Below are positions 10,779 to 21,503 of a DNA stretch of 64,000 bases, one piece after another. The position numbers were made by a program, and so were the translations under genes. This DNA comes from Corynespora cassiicola. Lineage: Eukaryota > Ascomycota > Dothideomycetes > Pleosporales > Corynesporascaceae. The stretch lies in the NCBI GenBank assembly GCA_022059125.1, contig JAEUWY010000008.1, positions 1,488,001 through 1,552,000 on the forward strand. The letters run 5' to 3'. Numbering within the stretch: position 1 is the stretch's first letter; each line of letters starts with the position of its first letter. Under the pieces are notes generated by a model, which was not told where the DNA came from, made no database searches, and was given only the letters and a program-made list of their open reading frames with translations.

Positions 10779-11395
10779 TTAATAGCACATTAGTAGTCTT
10801 TGGATAAACCACTTCTTTTTAAACAAATGCAAATGAATGACGGTCCTCGGGCCGAGAGGGACGCAGAGACAATGATCGAAGGCCACTCGAGACCAATTGA
10901 CCCTCGTCCATCTCAATTGCTGCATCCTCCTACTCCTCCATACCTACTCTGTCCGCCCACGAGTCCGTATCCGCCGTGATGTAAACATTGCATGTGCCAT
11001 CAAATGCCCTCCCCCCCTGCCATAAGCCTACCCCCGTCCATCCCTCGTCCTCAAAACTCTATTCGAGCCACGAGGCCCACTGCATCGCCATGCCCTGGAC
11101 CCTTTCGGACTCCAAAAACCCTCGTAAAAAAAGCCTAGCACCACCAAGCATCCGCGCCCATGCGAGAACATGCGGGTCTATGCGAGCGAGCGAGCGAGCG
11201 AGCAAGCGGCCGCTCAAAGTCGCCGCCAGGCATCCGCGTATCCGCCCATCTGCCGCACTATGGATACAAGGGCATGACGCCGACCGAAAGGCGACCGGGG
11301 AGGTGTGGCTGTCGACGCCCTTGCGAGAGTGAAGCTACCAATTGGTGGGCTGCTCGCCCGCTTACCGTGGTCGCGGGCCGCTAGGCGTAGAGGAA

Positions 11396-11400
<5 letters not shown>

Positions 11401-11442
<42 letters not shown>
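11401..11442. repeat. (GA)16 microsatellite followed by a G run
   Basis: Sixteen GA units run to 11432 and continue directly into ten G residues. On the other strand this is a (TC)n pyrimidine tract. It lies in intergenic DNA. Confidence 0.95.
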
Positions 11443-12287
11443 CATGGGGCCTACGGGGGGAAAGAATAATCCTAGGCTCGACGCAGGATCCGGGCAGTCT
11501 GGGAATGGGATGGATGGGAAAGGAGTGTAATAGCGATGATGCAGCGCGGGGCCTACGGCGCGCAATTCGCAGGGCCTAGTGCCGAAAGAGGGGTGCGTGG
11601 AGGCGTGGGGTGCGTAGGGCGGAGGGTGGGCTTTTCCTGAAATGGGTTACCGGCGTGTCGAACTGCAGTGGCTGGTTTTGCCCATGCTTGGTGCTGTGGT
11701 CCAAACTTTGCCCTGCCAGTTCGCTATTCCTTCGCGCCGTTTTTTTTTTCTCGTCTCTTGTTCTTGCTGGGAGGGGGTTAGGGTGGAACGTCATAGGGCT
11801 GGGTCGGCGGTCGCTAATGTCGAATGGATCGGCGGCGGCGAGAAGATTCCTGGCTGGGATCTGGGGTGGAAAGATTGCTGGCACGACTACTTTGTATGCA
11901 GATTTAGGCAGCGGCTTTTTCTGGAAGAGAGGTTGGCTCGCCGCCGGCTAGGCGCGGGCCTGACCGGTGCGGGTACAAGAGGAAATCGCCTGATATTTGT
12001 AGCCATTGCGGCATCGCTTCTGGCAGTGCGTCCATGTATGTGTTGTTTACCCCGGACGGAGGTCGGACGGGGGGAATGCGGGGAGCGATGTCGTTGGTCT
12101 AGCGGCGGAGGGACGCGAGCTGAGCATGGCCAGCGCTGGCCGACGTAGGCCAGTTGGCCCAATATGAGTCGTAGCAACCTGCCCGTGTTCAGGAGACAGC
12201 GTGTCACCATCTTGTCTCAGCGGTCATCAGGTCCTATTGCGTCTTTGGGGGCCCGCCCAGGCTGATGTACCCCTCTTTTTGAACGAG

Positions 12288-12293
12288 TATAAA
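12288..12293 (+). promoter_or_regulatory. TATA box
   Basis: TATAAA in the context GAGTATAAAGCACC lies about 300 bases before the ATG of the orphan ORF at 12586. The distance leaves room for a 5' UTR that may contain an intron ending at CCATAG (12504) or CTACAG (12566). Confidence 0.5.
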
Positions 12294-12585
12294 GCACCGC
12301 TGGTTTCCTGGTGGAGGAAGGATTGCTTCAGCCTTTGACATTCGTGCCCGACTGTCTGTACTATACGTGTTATATCATCCGAGTTACATTAGCGTTCCTC
12401 ATACCTCGCATTGACCTGGCAGGTCAGCGTCTGATTCACTTCTTACTGGCGGCTGCTGACACTCCGCCATTACCTTTGTATGCATAACTGCATCTTCTCC
12501 ATAGGAATATAGGGTGGGTATTTCCCCTGGCGGAGCTTTCCAGCTGTTGACCCTTGACCTCTACAGGGAAACCTACCGCATCAGC

Positions 12586-13272
12586 ATGTTTTACGACGAG
12601 CATAACAAGATTCCCTTTCAACCTGACCAGGAGGCAGTCACGCCTCGCAGGCCTCCTCAACTGAACGAGGCGATTTGCGGGTCTCGCTGCGGCTGCAGAT
12701 GCAGCAAAGGGGAAGGTGGAAAGAACGATGACGATTCTGCTGCAACTCTTGTGGCATCGGATGCGTCCGACGTTGGCGAGGAATACCGGACGACTTCAAA
12801 CCGCGTCCCACGACATGTGAACAACGAACCGGCTGAGCAGAACGACGAGATTCGAGCGAGGATCGGTATATACGTGAACGCCGCCGAGGGTTTCCGTGTC
12901 CATCCGCATGTAATGGGGATGGAAGGTGTATCCTTTCGTCCGCACCGAGGGACGCCGACTGAGGACTCAGATGATGATAGAGCCGTTAGCATGTATAACC
13001 ATCCTCCTCGTGCCAGTGACGAGCGCAGTGTTGTGACTCCCGGTGCCAGAAGCGTCCGCTGCATTTCCCCAGGTCCGGGCCTCGGCGCATGGGCGGATGA
13101 TTTCCCTCTGAGCGAATACCATTTCCTTGCTCCACCACTTAGGTTGACGCCACAGCACCGCTATTGTCGTGGATTGGTAGCCTCGCATCTGGTCGCGCGC
13201 GACGACATTGCTTTCATGGATGTTGAAAGCGGGCTGGGTTCAGGCTTGTACCGTGTCTTTCGCCTGGAATAG
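12586..13272 (+). CDS. Orphan acidic protein, unknown function
   Basis: This intronless frame encodes 228 aa from the ATG of MFYDEHNKIPFQPDQEAV. The frame is open upstream only to 12505, right after a possible acceptor, so a short upstream coding exon is possible. The protein has a Cys cluster (CGSRCGCRCS), an acidic Ser/Asp segment (SDASDVGEE) and a Pro/Arg-rich second half, with no signal peptide and no membrane segment. I recognise no domain. Support for a real gene is the open length in a region where other frames close, the TATA box about 300 bases before, and codon use ending mostly in C/G/T without runs. It could be a lineage-specific gene or chance. Confidence 0.45.
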   Translation: MFYDEHNKIPFQPDQEAVTPRRPPQLNEAICGSRCGCRCSKGEGGKNDDDSAATLVASDASDVGEEYRTTSNRVPRHVNNEPAEQNDEIRARIGIYVNAAEGFRVHPHVMGMEGVSFRPHRGTPTEDSDDDRAVSMYNHPPRASDERSVVTPGARSVRCISPGPGLGAWADDFPLSEYHFLAPPLRLTPQHRYCRGLVASHLVARDDIAFMDVESGLGSGLYRVFRLE

Positions 13273-15708
13273 CCCAATGCTTCTGCAGGCAGACCGCCCC
13301 TTTTCCTCGGACTTTTTTCTTCTTCTTCTTCTTCTTCTTCTTGGTATTGGAGCGCTCGTTCCATCTCTTTCTGCAAGCATGTGGGCCTGATGTTGTGCTG
13401 TTCGGATCTCAAAGACTGCAAGATGAAGTGGGTGCGAGGCTCAGACTGTGATATGGAGTTGGGAAGGCGTCGGGTGTTGTACTAGTCCCATTGCACCTAG
13501 AAAATGTCAAGATATGTCAACCCTTCTGTTGGGCCCAATCTCTCCGAATGACTCTAGGCCAGTTCGCAAGGTTGTGCTGACCAAGTCTGACCAATTGTGC
13601 CGTTACACAAGGCGCCTGCTGAACAAGATCTTCTGGCAGGGCCAGGTCAGCGATTTGCAAGTATCCAAAGGATAAGGCGGCGTGATGTCCATGCTCATTC
13701 GCTGGGCGGAAGAAGCAATGGGTCGCGACAGCAACCGCCGACAGTCACCCACGCTTCGTGTCATTTGCAAGGCCGATGGACTGCTCGTCCCGGCCGTTAA
13801 CAACGCACGGATGGTGCCTTTCTGGGGCATCGATTCCGCAGAAAAAAAAAAGCATGGACTGGGTTTGCTCGTGGGGCGCAGGGAGTCGGAGCCGGGACAG
13901 TCACGATGGATGAAGTCACACGCGGAGGGAGAGTGGGCGGGCGGCAAAAGGGGCAGAGGCATCGGGGAGGAACGGTTCGCGCACGTGGGCCTTTTTGATT
14001 TGGGGCTTCTCGTGGCGGCGTTTTGGAAATTGAATGTTTGGATTCTGAGGCATTATTCGGGCGGAAGGGCCTCTTGCTGGCTCCTGGGGCGCTGGCCTGG
14101 ACATGGTGAATGGCAAATTTGGGGCAGTGTGCCGGCCGGGAAGCCGCAACACCAGACGAGGGCTCCGGCAGCGCAACGCGTGGTCGTGTACGGGGACGTG
14201 TACGGGGACAGCGGCATGCGCCTCGCTGGCAGACACACGGTGCGGCTCCCGGAATGCGGTGAGGGTCGAGCATCGGGCGGGTGTCGTGTTCACGGCATGC
14301 AGAGCAGCAACTGCAGCAGCAGCAGCTGCTGCTGCACGAGAGCGCGGCAGCCATCGAATCGGCGTCGATCCTCACCCCCAGAGCGCTCCCGAACATCGAC
14401 TCTCCCTCTGGCAGGCCTCTGGCAGCCGACCCACCGGCTTGTCCCCGCCATCCCCCGCCGCGTCACGGAACGCACACCAATTCACTAGCCAGCGCAGGTC
14501 CTTGCTGACTGGCTCGCCGCCGATGGGCTGACTCCACTGCTCAGCATCCTGTGCTCGTCGTCCAGACCACGGCCTTATCAGGGTCGGTGCAGCTTGGGCG
14601 ATTGCATGCCCCAGACTCTTCTGCCACCCCTTTTGCTGGCGGGGGCTGTTATTTATATCGGCTGGCCTGCCTGCGCTGCTTTGGGTCTGCTCCCGCAATT
14701 ACTGCCCAATTCGTGCATCCCGTCGCCCCCAGGTACCTCCCGGGACCTGGACGGACCTCCTGCGCCGCTGCCGTTGCCCGTTGAAAAGGCCCAGAAGCCC
14801 ATCATCCTAGTCCCAACAGGTCCCAAGCCCACCTCAGCTCATGCCCTCGCTGCCCATCATTTGAGCCTCCGCCAGTCCTCCAGACCACGCAAAAAACCCT
14901 CGCCGCCCCTGAAAGCCTGCGCGTCCCTGCCCGTGCCCGCCAGACCAGTTGCTCAACACCACCACCTCTGTCCTGCGAAAACGCTGCCGGTCCCGTGGCG
15001 CGCCCTCCCAGACTCCGACCCGCTATTACCCACGGGTCGATACGTCACTGTGCGCACCCAGCAGAAATCTACCTTTGCGACAGAGTTCGCCATTCACATG
15101 AAGGTCCCCTTCCGGGAACAATTCGCCGCCCGCAGCTTTCACGAATTCGACGTGTGGTTGTTGACTCCAGATAGCCTTTCGTGGTGAGTATACAAGCACT
15201 GCGTCACCGCCCAATCCCGCAATCCTGGACTTCATTTTCTGACAGACGGCCAGTCGTCATACACCACGCCAAAACCCGCCGACCGCCCGACCGCGCACCT
15301 AGAATCCCCCGAAAGTTCCCCTCGAACACGCTGGAAGCCCTCCGCCAGAGGCACACGACCAGCCCGGACGCCCTACCACAGACCAGGGGGCCTGGCAGCA
15401 CTCAACGTCTGCCAGGCGTGAAGCTTTCGGGATCCCGCACTTGCAGCATTGTGCGGACCTGCTCCGGTGCTGCGCTGTCTTCCGGTATTGCCCGATCGCC
15501 CCCTTCCCCGCATTCCACTGCGCATCCGCACGCCCTATTCCACGAACCTGGCTTGCATTAGGTGCACAGTTGCCAGGCGCCTAGTCCGGATCCCCGACGA
15601 CTGCATGCAAGATTGACAGTCCTGGTTGTGCCCGACTCTCCCGGAGCATGCTCATAAGACGCGTTGCCTAACAAACCATATCAAGCTGCCCCCACAGGTT
15701 CTCCAGCC
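13273..15708. other. 2.4 kb intergenic region, promoter and leader of the next gene
   Basis: No gene is supported. Long ORFs near 13.7-14.5 kb and 14.6-15.2 kb look like GC-rich chance frames. From about 14.7 kb the sequence becomes C-rich as in a promoter. A good donor (GTGAGTAT at 15184) and, further on, branch CCTAAC (15667) with acceptor CCCCACAG (ending 15698) suggest a spliced 5' UTR just before the ATG at 15709. Confidence 0.5.
13319..13342. repeat. (CTT)8 microsatellite
   Basis: Eight CTT units lie about 50 bases after the stop of the orphan ORF, probably in its 3' UTR. Confidence 0.95.
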
Positions 15709-17649
15709 ATGTCCTCCGCTCCCCCCAGACGGTTCAAGGTTGAACCAATTGAGACTTCGGTGAGGTCCTCGAAGGATCAACCCAAGGACCAACCCAAGGA
15801 ACAGCCCAAGGACCAACCCAAGGATCAAGTGGAGAGCTCCAAGCCTCCGCGCCGCTTCGCTCCGGAGCCCGTAGAAACGACGATCAAGACCCACCGCCGC
15901 TTTGAGCCTGAGCCAATTGAGACGACAAAGAAGACGGTTCGTCGATTTGCCCCTGAGCCTGTCGAGACCACGGTGAGGAAGAGCCGCGAGAAGTTTGCAA
16001 AGGAATGGGCTAGCCAGACCGAGGAGACACCCAAGCCCAAGGCAAAGGAGAATCGACCGCCCAGGAAGTTTGCTCCTCAATTGATAGGAACTGCAAAACG
16101 GTCTCGCAAGGCCGGCGATCCCGGGCCTGCTGCTTCGCTGTCTGTCAAGACGGATAGTCTCTCTGGGAAAGACAAGTCATCTGTCCCCCCGCCGCCTGAG
16201 AACACCCCGACTGTGGATGTTACTCACAACCCCCTATTTCTGGAGATTCAGAGGGCTACATCCCCTCTCAATCGGCGCCGACCCATGCCGCGGGCATCTC
16301 AACACTCGTTTAGGGTTCCCCAGCTTGACCCGATCGAATCCTCAGAGTCGGAGCCTTCAAGCCCTCCATCCCCTACTACGTCTCCCTCGATCGTGTCGGA
16401 CAACTCTTACATGTACAAAGACGCCACGCGTGTGCGGGAAAGTGTCGACGACCGCGTATCTGGCTATCTTCTTGAACTTGCCGCACGAGCCGCTGAGAAG
16501 CAACTGCGGGAGCAAGTCATGGCTGCTTTCGCAAACGACGACTTCCATGAGCCCGTGGATCACTTCATCGACCATGAGATGGACGATGCAGGATCGTACT
16601 CGTCAGAGCCCAAGGAGCGCCGAGAATCGTCGGCCAATGCCGTCAACTGGGAGTTCGTTGCGATGCAGCAACATCGCGAGAAGCTGGAAAAGCAGCAAGA
16701 GGCGGAGCGAATAAAGAAGGAGAAGTGGGAGGCTGCCATGAACAAGCCTGCCAAAGGAGCATACAACCCTTTCGGCAACAACATCTCTGTCTTCGACTCT
16801 TCGACCCCCAGAGGTGCGTTCGAGAGCCCCAAGAAAGATCCAGAGATCAACTGTATGCGTAAGAGCGCTCGCCCTCCTATGCTGGGAAAAGACATCAAAT
16901 TCCCAAGATGCCCGTCCCCTGAGCCAGCTCGGTTCGACACCACTCAAGGGTGCGACGCCCTCCGGTTATCCATGTGCTACCTGAATGAGCAAAGCCAAAT
17001 GGCCGAAAAAGGAGAAGGTCTTTGGTGCGGCAGTGGCAGTGCCAAGCATCCCAGCAAAGGACCTTCTCTCTGGTCCAATGGGAGCAGCCGACCTCCGAGC
17101 CGCAATGGTCTCTGGGGAGGATTTTGCGTCAATTCTGGCCAGACCCCTCCCAGAGGCCCTACCGGTATCTTGACCCCCAAGGTTGAGATAGGAAACCCTC
17201 TGGAGACTCCCTGCCCAACGCCCGCAATGAGTCTTCTTCCGCCAACTCCGCCTGCCTCCAATGCCGATTTTGCGTGCATTGACGAGAAGCTTGCCGTAGA
17301 GCAAACCATCACGGAAGAGTATAGCGACGATTTCGTCACCCAAGTGTACAACTATCTGTCTCTGGGATACCCGTCCATGGCACGACCTTTTGATCCTGAG
17401 CTCTCCAGGATATCGAAGATCCCCGTGTCGGAGTTGAGGCAGGACGATCATCTCGCAACGTCCAGAGGCTATATCCGGCTAGGAGCCGACGGTAACCTCA
17501 AGGATGCTGAGATCACCGAAGAGTCATGTGTGCGGTGGCGAGCCCTGCGAATCTACATCAAGGAGTGGGCCAGACAACACCCCAATATGACGGAGAATAT
17601 CACTGGTGGAGTTGGAACCTCTGCCAGAAGAGGAAGCTGGGCGCTCTAG
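15709..17649 (+). CDS. Repeat-containing 646-aa protein, unknown function
   Basis: An intronless frame starts at the ATG of MSSAPPRRFKVEPIETSVR. The frame also extends upstream to 15664 without an ATG, but an acceptor (CCCCACAG, ending 15698) suggests that part is leader. The N-terminal ~125 residues hold five imperfect copies of a basic-acidic unit (PPRRFKVEPIETSVR, PPRRFAPEPVETTIK, HRRFEPEPIETTKK, VRRFAPEPVETTVRK and the weaker PPRKFAPQLIGTAKR) and a DQPKDQPKEQ repeat. A disordered Ser/Pro region follows, then a helical segment around residues 270-350 including AMQQHREKLEKQQEAERIKK. A conserved-looking C-terminal part (about 535-640, ITEEYSDDFVTQVYNYLSLG to WRALRIYIKEWARQHPN) follows. No enzyme motif is visible. 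It is probably a regulatory or scaffold protein of filamentous ascomycetes. Confidence 0.78.
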   Translation: MSSAPPRRFKVEPIETSVRSSKDQPKDQPKEQPKDQPKDQVESSKPPRRFAPEPVETTIKTHRRFEPEPIETTKKTVRRFAPEPVETTVRKSREKFAKEWASQTEETPKPKAKENRPPRKFAPQLIGTAKRSRKAGDPGPAASLSVKTDSLSGKDKSSVPPPPENTPTVDVTHNPLFLEIQRATSPLNRRRPMPRASQHSFRVPQLDPIESSESEPSSPPSPTTSPSIVSDNSYMYKDATRVRESVDDRVSGYLLELAARAAEKQLREQVMAAFANDDFHEPVDHFIDHEMDDAGSYSSEPKERRESSANAVNWEFVAMQQHREKLEKQQEAERIKKEKWEAAMNKPAKGAYNPFGNNISVFDSSTPRGAFESPKKDPEINCMRKSARPPMLGKDIKFPRCPSPEPARFDTTQGCDALRLSMCYLNEQSQMAEKGEGLWCGSGSAKHPSKGPSLWSNGSSRPPSRNGLWGGFCVNSGQTPPRGPTGILTPKVEIGNPLETPCPTPAMSLLPPTPPASNADFACIDEKLAVEQTITEEYSDDFVTQVYNYLSLGYPSMARPFDPELSRISKIPVSELRQDDHLATSRGYIRLGADGNLKDAEITEESCVRWRALRIYIKEWARQHPNMTENITGGVGTSARRGSWAL

Positions 17650-19146
17650 AAGCCTGCCTTTGCTGGATTGACAAACTTTCGTTGTGACCGTTCTAGCGCT
17701 TTTATCCTAGCGATCGTTTTAATACTTTTGCATGGCCGTTTCATGGTCCCCAATCGCTCACCTTTGCCATGCGTTATAGCTCTTGATCGGCGTTGTATAG
17801 GAATGGGGAAAAGGTCAGCAAAGGCGCTGGTATCTGCGCCATGTTTTTGTAGTACATCCCGAGGCAGCACCGCACTGCACCGCTAGTTCTAGGCCTGTTG
17901 GCATTTCCAATTTATCAGATTGCATATTGAAGAACCAATGCAGGTACCCCCGCCTAGTCGAATCCGTGATCTGAGTCGAATTGTGGACATCGCCATTTTC
18001 CGACCCGTCAGAATGGATGGGGTGACATACCCGTCCGTAGAGTGATTGCCACACGTGGAGGCGTGCCGCAGTGGAGCCGCGCCCCCTGACTTCAAGCTGG
18101 GCACGGGGAATTCCACTCGTATTTGATGTTCCTTATCTTTACGAACACGGTTGACCCAACATTAATTAATTCCCTCAATGGGTTCCTTGCCGCTCAGTGG
18201 GAGACATGAAGCTGTACAGCCACATCGCCATCAGCTTCCACGCTCTGGAGTCTTCTCCTGCTGGCTTCTAATTTCTTGGCTGATGTGATCAAAAGCGGTC
18301 ATTGCGACAAGATTGGCGCGAGGCGATCTTCGATACATATCGGTCCCATTGATTCCCTACTCCACAGATACTCTGGAGAGTCCGTACTCTTATCATTGTT
18401 CCACAACCACTAAGCCTTCCAAAGCTGTTGGTCCGCGTCAGGTAGATATGCTTTCGCGCTATGGAAACTCTATATCCCACTTATCCATGCTTCCTTGAAC
18501 AATTCGCTTGTTCCCAGGATCTAGCGAGCCTTCGTCCCTGGTAATGACGGCCCGCTAAGGCCCACGCAGTCATGGTAGAGAAATCACCACCCCCGCGGAT
18601 TGCGTGTTTGGGAATACTATCCACGGGGGCGCTCCAATGACAGGTGCCAGCCGAGCAACCTCAGGCCCCCAGAGCCCTACTTGTACCGATTCAGCTCTGA
18701 ACCCAGACTCTCACCTCAACCCGGGCGGCACAGTCTCGATGCTTCTAGGACGCCTTCGTACTAGATCTTGAATCCTGTTATACTTTCCAGCGTGTCGAAC
18801 TGGGGTGGAATGCGTCCACACAGCTCAGGAGGTCGAGCCCTCGTCCGGGCAGGAAATACGCTCGATGCAAATCTTCCGACTATCCTCCCCTCCTGACCTG
18901 GGTCTCTACTGCTTAATACATCATATACCGAGGATCGCTATCATGGCATAATACCTGTGGGGGCCCGTTCTTCTCCACGCTCCTTTTCCATCCCACATCC
19001 CCTAAGAAATCCCCTCGTCTCCATTTCTCTTTTTACCAAGATGCCGGAATGAATGTTGGCACTGCATTGCGATCGACACCCGCCCTCTCTCAATACCTGA
19101 CTCAGATCTCTCCTAACAGGGTTTCTTTACGTTTTGTCCCGCAGCC
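17650..19146. other. 1.5 kb intergenic region
   Basis: No gene is supported. It is less GC-rich than the flanking genes and should carry the 3' UTR of the upstream gene and the promoter of the SAT4-type gene. A CT-rich stretch precedes the ATG at 19147. Confidence 0.6.
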
Positions 19147-20557
19147 ATGGTGAACGAGGGCTTTGACGAAACCTTTCAACAGGAATTAGCCGTGCAGTCA
19201 TGGAGTCTGTACGGCGTTGGGATGTTTATTATCATTCTTCGATCGTAAGTTTGCAAATTCACTCGTCTCGACGACATCCCGTTCATGCGATGGCAGATAT
19301 GCAAGATGGCGGCGACTTCGAAGCTTTGCTCTCTTTGACTTTGACGACTGGCTGATGATCACAGCCGTGCCATTGTTTTATACAGCTCTTATCGTTTGCT
19401 TGAACGTTATTGCGCAAGGGGGAGGGAGCAACCTGTATCTGCCCGAGGAGTTTGAGACTTTTACCCAAGAGGACATTGAGGATCGCATCAAGGGTTCCAA
19501 GATTGTCATTGTCTCCGAGCAGGTATGTATGGATCCATGTGTCTCAAAGGTCGGCCTAACACTATCAGGCTATGCTAAACGTCATATGGGTCTTGAAAGT
19601 ATGCATGCTCTTCATGTACGCCCGCATGACAGTCAAAACCTTGCAGATGAAATTCATCAAGTACCTCGCCGTATATGTCGCCCTCGGCTGGATCGCCGTG
19701 GAAATTACATTCTTTACAGCTTGTCGACCATTCAAAGGATACTGGGGAATGCCGCCGCCGGATCCGCAATGCACTACGCTCGAGCACTATGCCGTGGTCC
19801 AGGCAGTGTTCAACCTGAGCAGCGATACAGCCATGCTCCTGATACCCATCCCAATGGTACTGGGTTTGAAGCTACCGCTCAAGCAGAAGCTCATGCTCGC
19901 CTTGCTCTTCGGCATGGGAACTTTTGTGGTACGAGACAACCTTTCCCCCCGCCTAAGTAACCCTGGCTAACAATACCCTAGATGGTAGCCGCCATCCTGA
20001 CAAAGATCTACAACCTATCAAACGTCTACGACACGGCCTACATGCTGTGGTACACGCGTGAAGCGTCCGTCGCCGTCTACGTCGCCAACCTCCCCGGCAT
20101 ATGGCCCCTCCTCCGCGAACACTTCCGCTTCCTCCGAAATGCCTCCTCGTACAACCAGGGCAGCTCAGGGCTCGAGAAATACGGCTCCCAACAGTATGGA
20201 AACGCTTCCAGGATGAACCGCAGCAGAGGGCCCACGGCCCACATGGGTACTCAGCACGAAGATGAGATTGAGCTCGGCCGGCGCTCCTTCTCGAATACAA
20301 CCTCGCTGCCGGATAGTGGGCCGAGCCTCGATGAGGAAGAGAGCATAGGGCATTTTGGTGGGAGTTTGTCGGAGAAGAGGCATGATGGGCGTGAGAGCAT
20401 GGAGAGTGATGAGAGGGCCTTGAATGGCTCGACGGAGCATGGGCTGGGGATATTGAACCTGGAGGTTCATGTTGACAAGACGATTGAGGTCCAGAGGACC
20501 CAGGACCAAGGGAAGAAGATGGGTCTCGACGTCGTCATACACGGAGGAAAGGATTGA
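19147..20557 (+). CDS. SAT4-type rhodopsin-domain integral membrane protein
   Basis: Four exons, 19147..19244, 19297..19522, 19569..19928 and 19982..20557, give 419 aa with introns of 52, 46 and 53 nt. The protein begins with a short extracellular segment and seven predicted membrane helices, with LFDFDDWLMI after helix 1-2, MFMYARMTVKTLQMKFIKYL, then FFTACRPFKGYW and PDPQCTTLEHYAVVQAVFNL typical of fungal rhodopsin-domain (SAT4) proteins. A long hydrophilic C-terminal tail (about residues 300-419) follows. Many relatives carry an N-terminal CFEM domain; this one has only ~30 residues before the first helix and no Cys pattern. Members are often treated as Pth11-like receptor candidates, but ligand and function are unknown. 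The last ~250 nt flip from C-rich to G-rich. Confidence 0.85.
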
Positions 20558-20826
20558 CCTTGTGTTTCGTATGTCTGATTTTGTTGTTCCTGTAGAATAG
20601 CGGCTGGACTGACCGTACATATTGAAGTGGGCCTTTTGACTACACCATAGACGGGTATCATGCAGCATTGGCCTCGCGAGCGCGGCGTTTGGGGCGTAAG
20701 AATAGTGTAATTATAATGTTCTATATGCAAACTTTCAACAGCTCTTCACGAGCATGAACAAATAAAAAAAGTCGCTAATATTTACACTGAATGGGCGAGT
20801 TGAGAAGTGGGCGCGGATGCACGTTT

Positions 20827-21503
20827 CTATTCTTCCTTGAGCACATCGGTGAAGTCCCAGTTGTTCAGGTATCCACAGCCGGCCTGTCAGCGTCAGTTTC
20901 GGATTCTCCACCTCCCCCTTTTGTAGCTCTCCACTTACGCTGAGGTAGGTAGCGAAACTCAGCCAACCGATGTAAGGGGCCAAGAGCCATCCGCAGACTT
21001 GGTCGACCTGGCCCCACACGTAGGCCATGGAGCCGACGACGCCGGTAAGCGCGACAATGTCAATGGTGGCGGCGATGGGGCGGCCCATGCTGAAGAACAG
21101 CGGCATCCAGATCATGTTCAGACCGAACTGGATGGTGTAGAGGGTTGCACCCTGCTTGGCGAGCTGGACAGTGTGGGGATCAAACGACGAGGTGCCAATG
21201 CTCCACGCGCGGTAGGCCGTGTAGCCCATTGCCGCGTACAGAGTCGTCCATACCGGGCCGAAGACCCACGCCGGGGGGTGCAGAGGAGGCTGCTTCAGCG
21301 CGCGGTATGTCTTTTGCGTCTTGTCGGCTGGAGAGTCGTCAGTCGTCAGTCGTCAGGTTTTACACGCTGGGCGCAGATTTGCCGGACATACGACGCGTCG
21401 AGTAGCCAATGCCCGCTCCACACACGACCGGGAGAAGCACGGCAATGGCCGGCTGCTCAAATGCGATTTTGGGAAAGGTCAGGGAGGGGATGTAGGTCGT
21501 CAT
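20827..21503 (-). CDS. TspO/MBR translocator-like protein
   Basis: Three exons, 21503..21392, 21327..20939 and 20883..20827, give 185 aa with introns of 64 and 55 nt. The TspO pattern is clear: short N-terminus with IAVLLPVVCGAGIGYSTR, then QKTYRALKQPPLHPPAWVFG with VWTTLYAAMGYTAYRAW, IQFGLNMIWMPLFFSMGRP, and AYVWGQVDQVCGWLLAPYIG, ending in AGCGYLNNWDFTDVLKEE. Five membrane helices are expected. The family binds porphyrins and sterol-like ligands in the outer mitochondrial or ER membrane and is linked to stress and tetrapyrrole handling; the fungal role is unclear. A TATA box lies 91 bases upstream. Intron 1 carries three tandem copies of a branch-point-like heptamer. It is head to head with the Ars2 homologue. 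Confidence 0.9.
21336..21356 (-). repeat. Three tandem CTGACGA heptamers in TspO intron 1
   Basis: On the minus strand the intron 21391..21328 contains CTGACGA three times in direct succession, ending 8 bases before the CCAG acceptor. Each copy contains CTGAC, the fungal branch-point core. Confidence 0.9.

Larger units (their letters stand above)
10779..12585. other. 1.8 kb intergenic region with GA microsatellite
   Basis: No gene is supported. ORFs of up to 168 codons around 11640-12150 lack any recognisable pattern. The region contains a (GA)16 microsatellite and, near its right end, a TATA box that probably serves the ORF at 12586. Confidence 0.55.

Noticed and set aside
13682..14488. 268-codon + ORF
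   Set aside because: No domain, mixed random composition, overlapped by equally long minus-strand ORFs, as expected in GC-rich non-coding DNA.
14594..15187. 197-codon ORF in the 13.3-15.7 kb gap
   Set aside because: Pro-rich random-looking sequence in promoter DNA. Its end coincides with a donor that fits a 5' UTR intron instead.
18520..18900. Stretch that at first sight looked rRNA-like (GGTAATGACGGCCCGC)
   Set aside because: No conserved rRNA core sequence or extended match to 18S, 28S or 5S rRNA was recognised.
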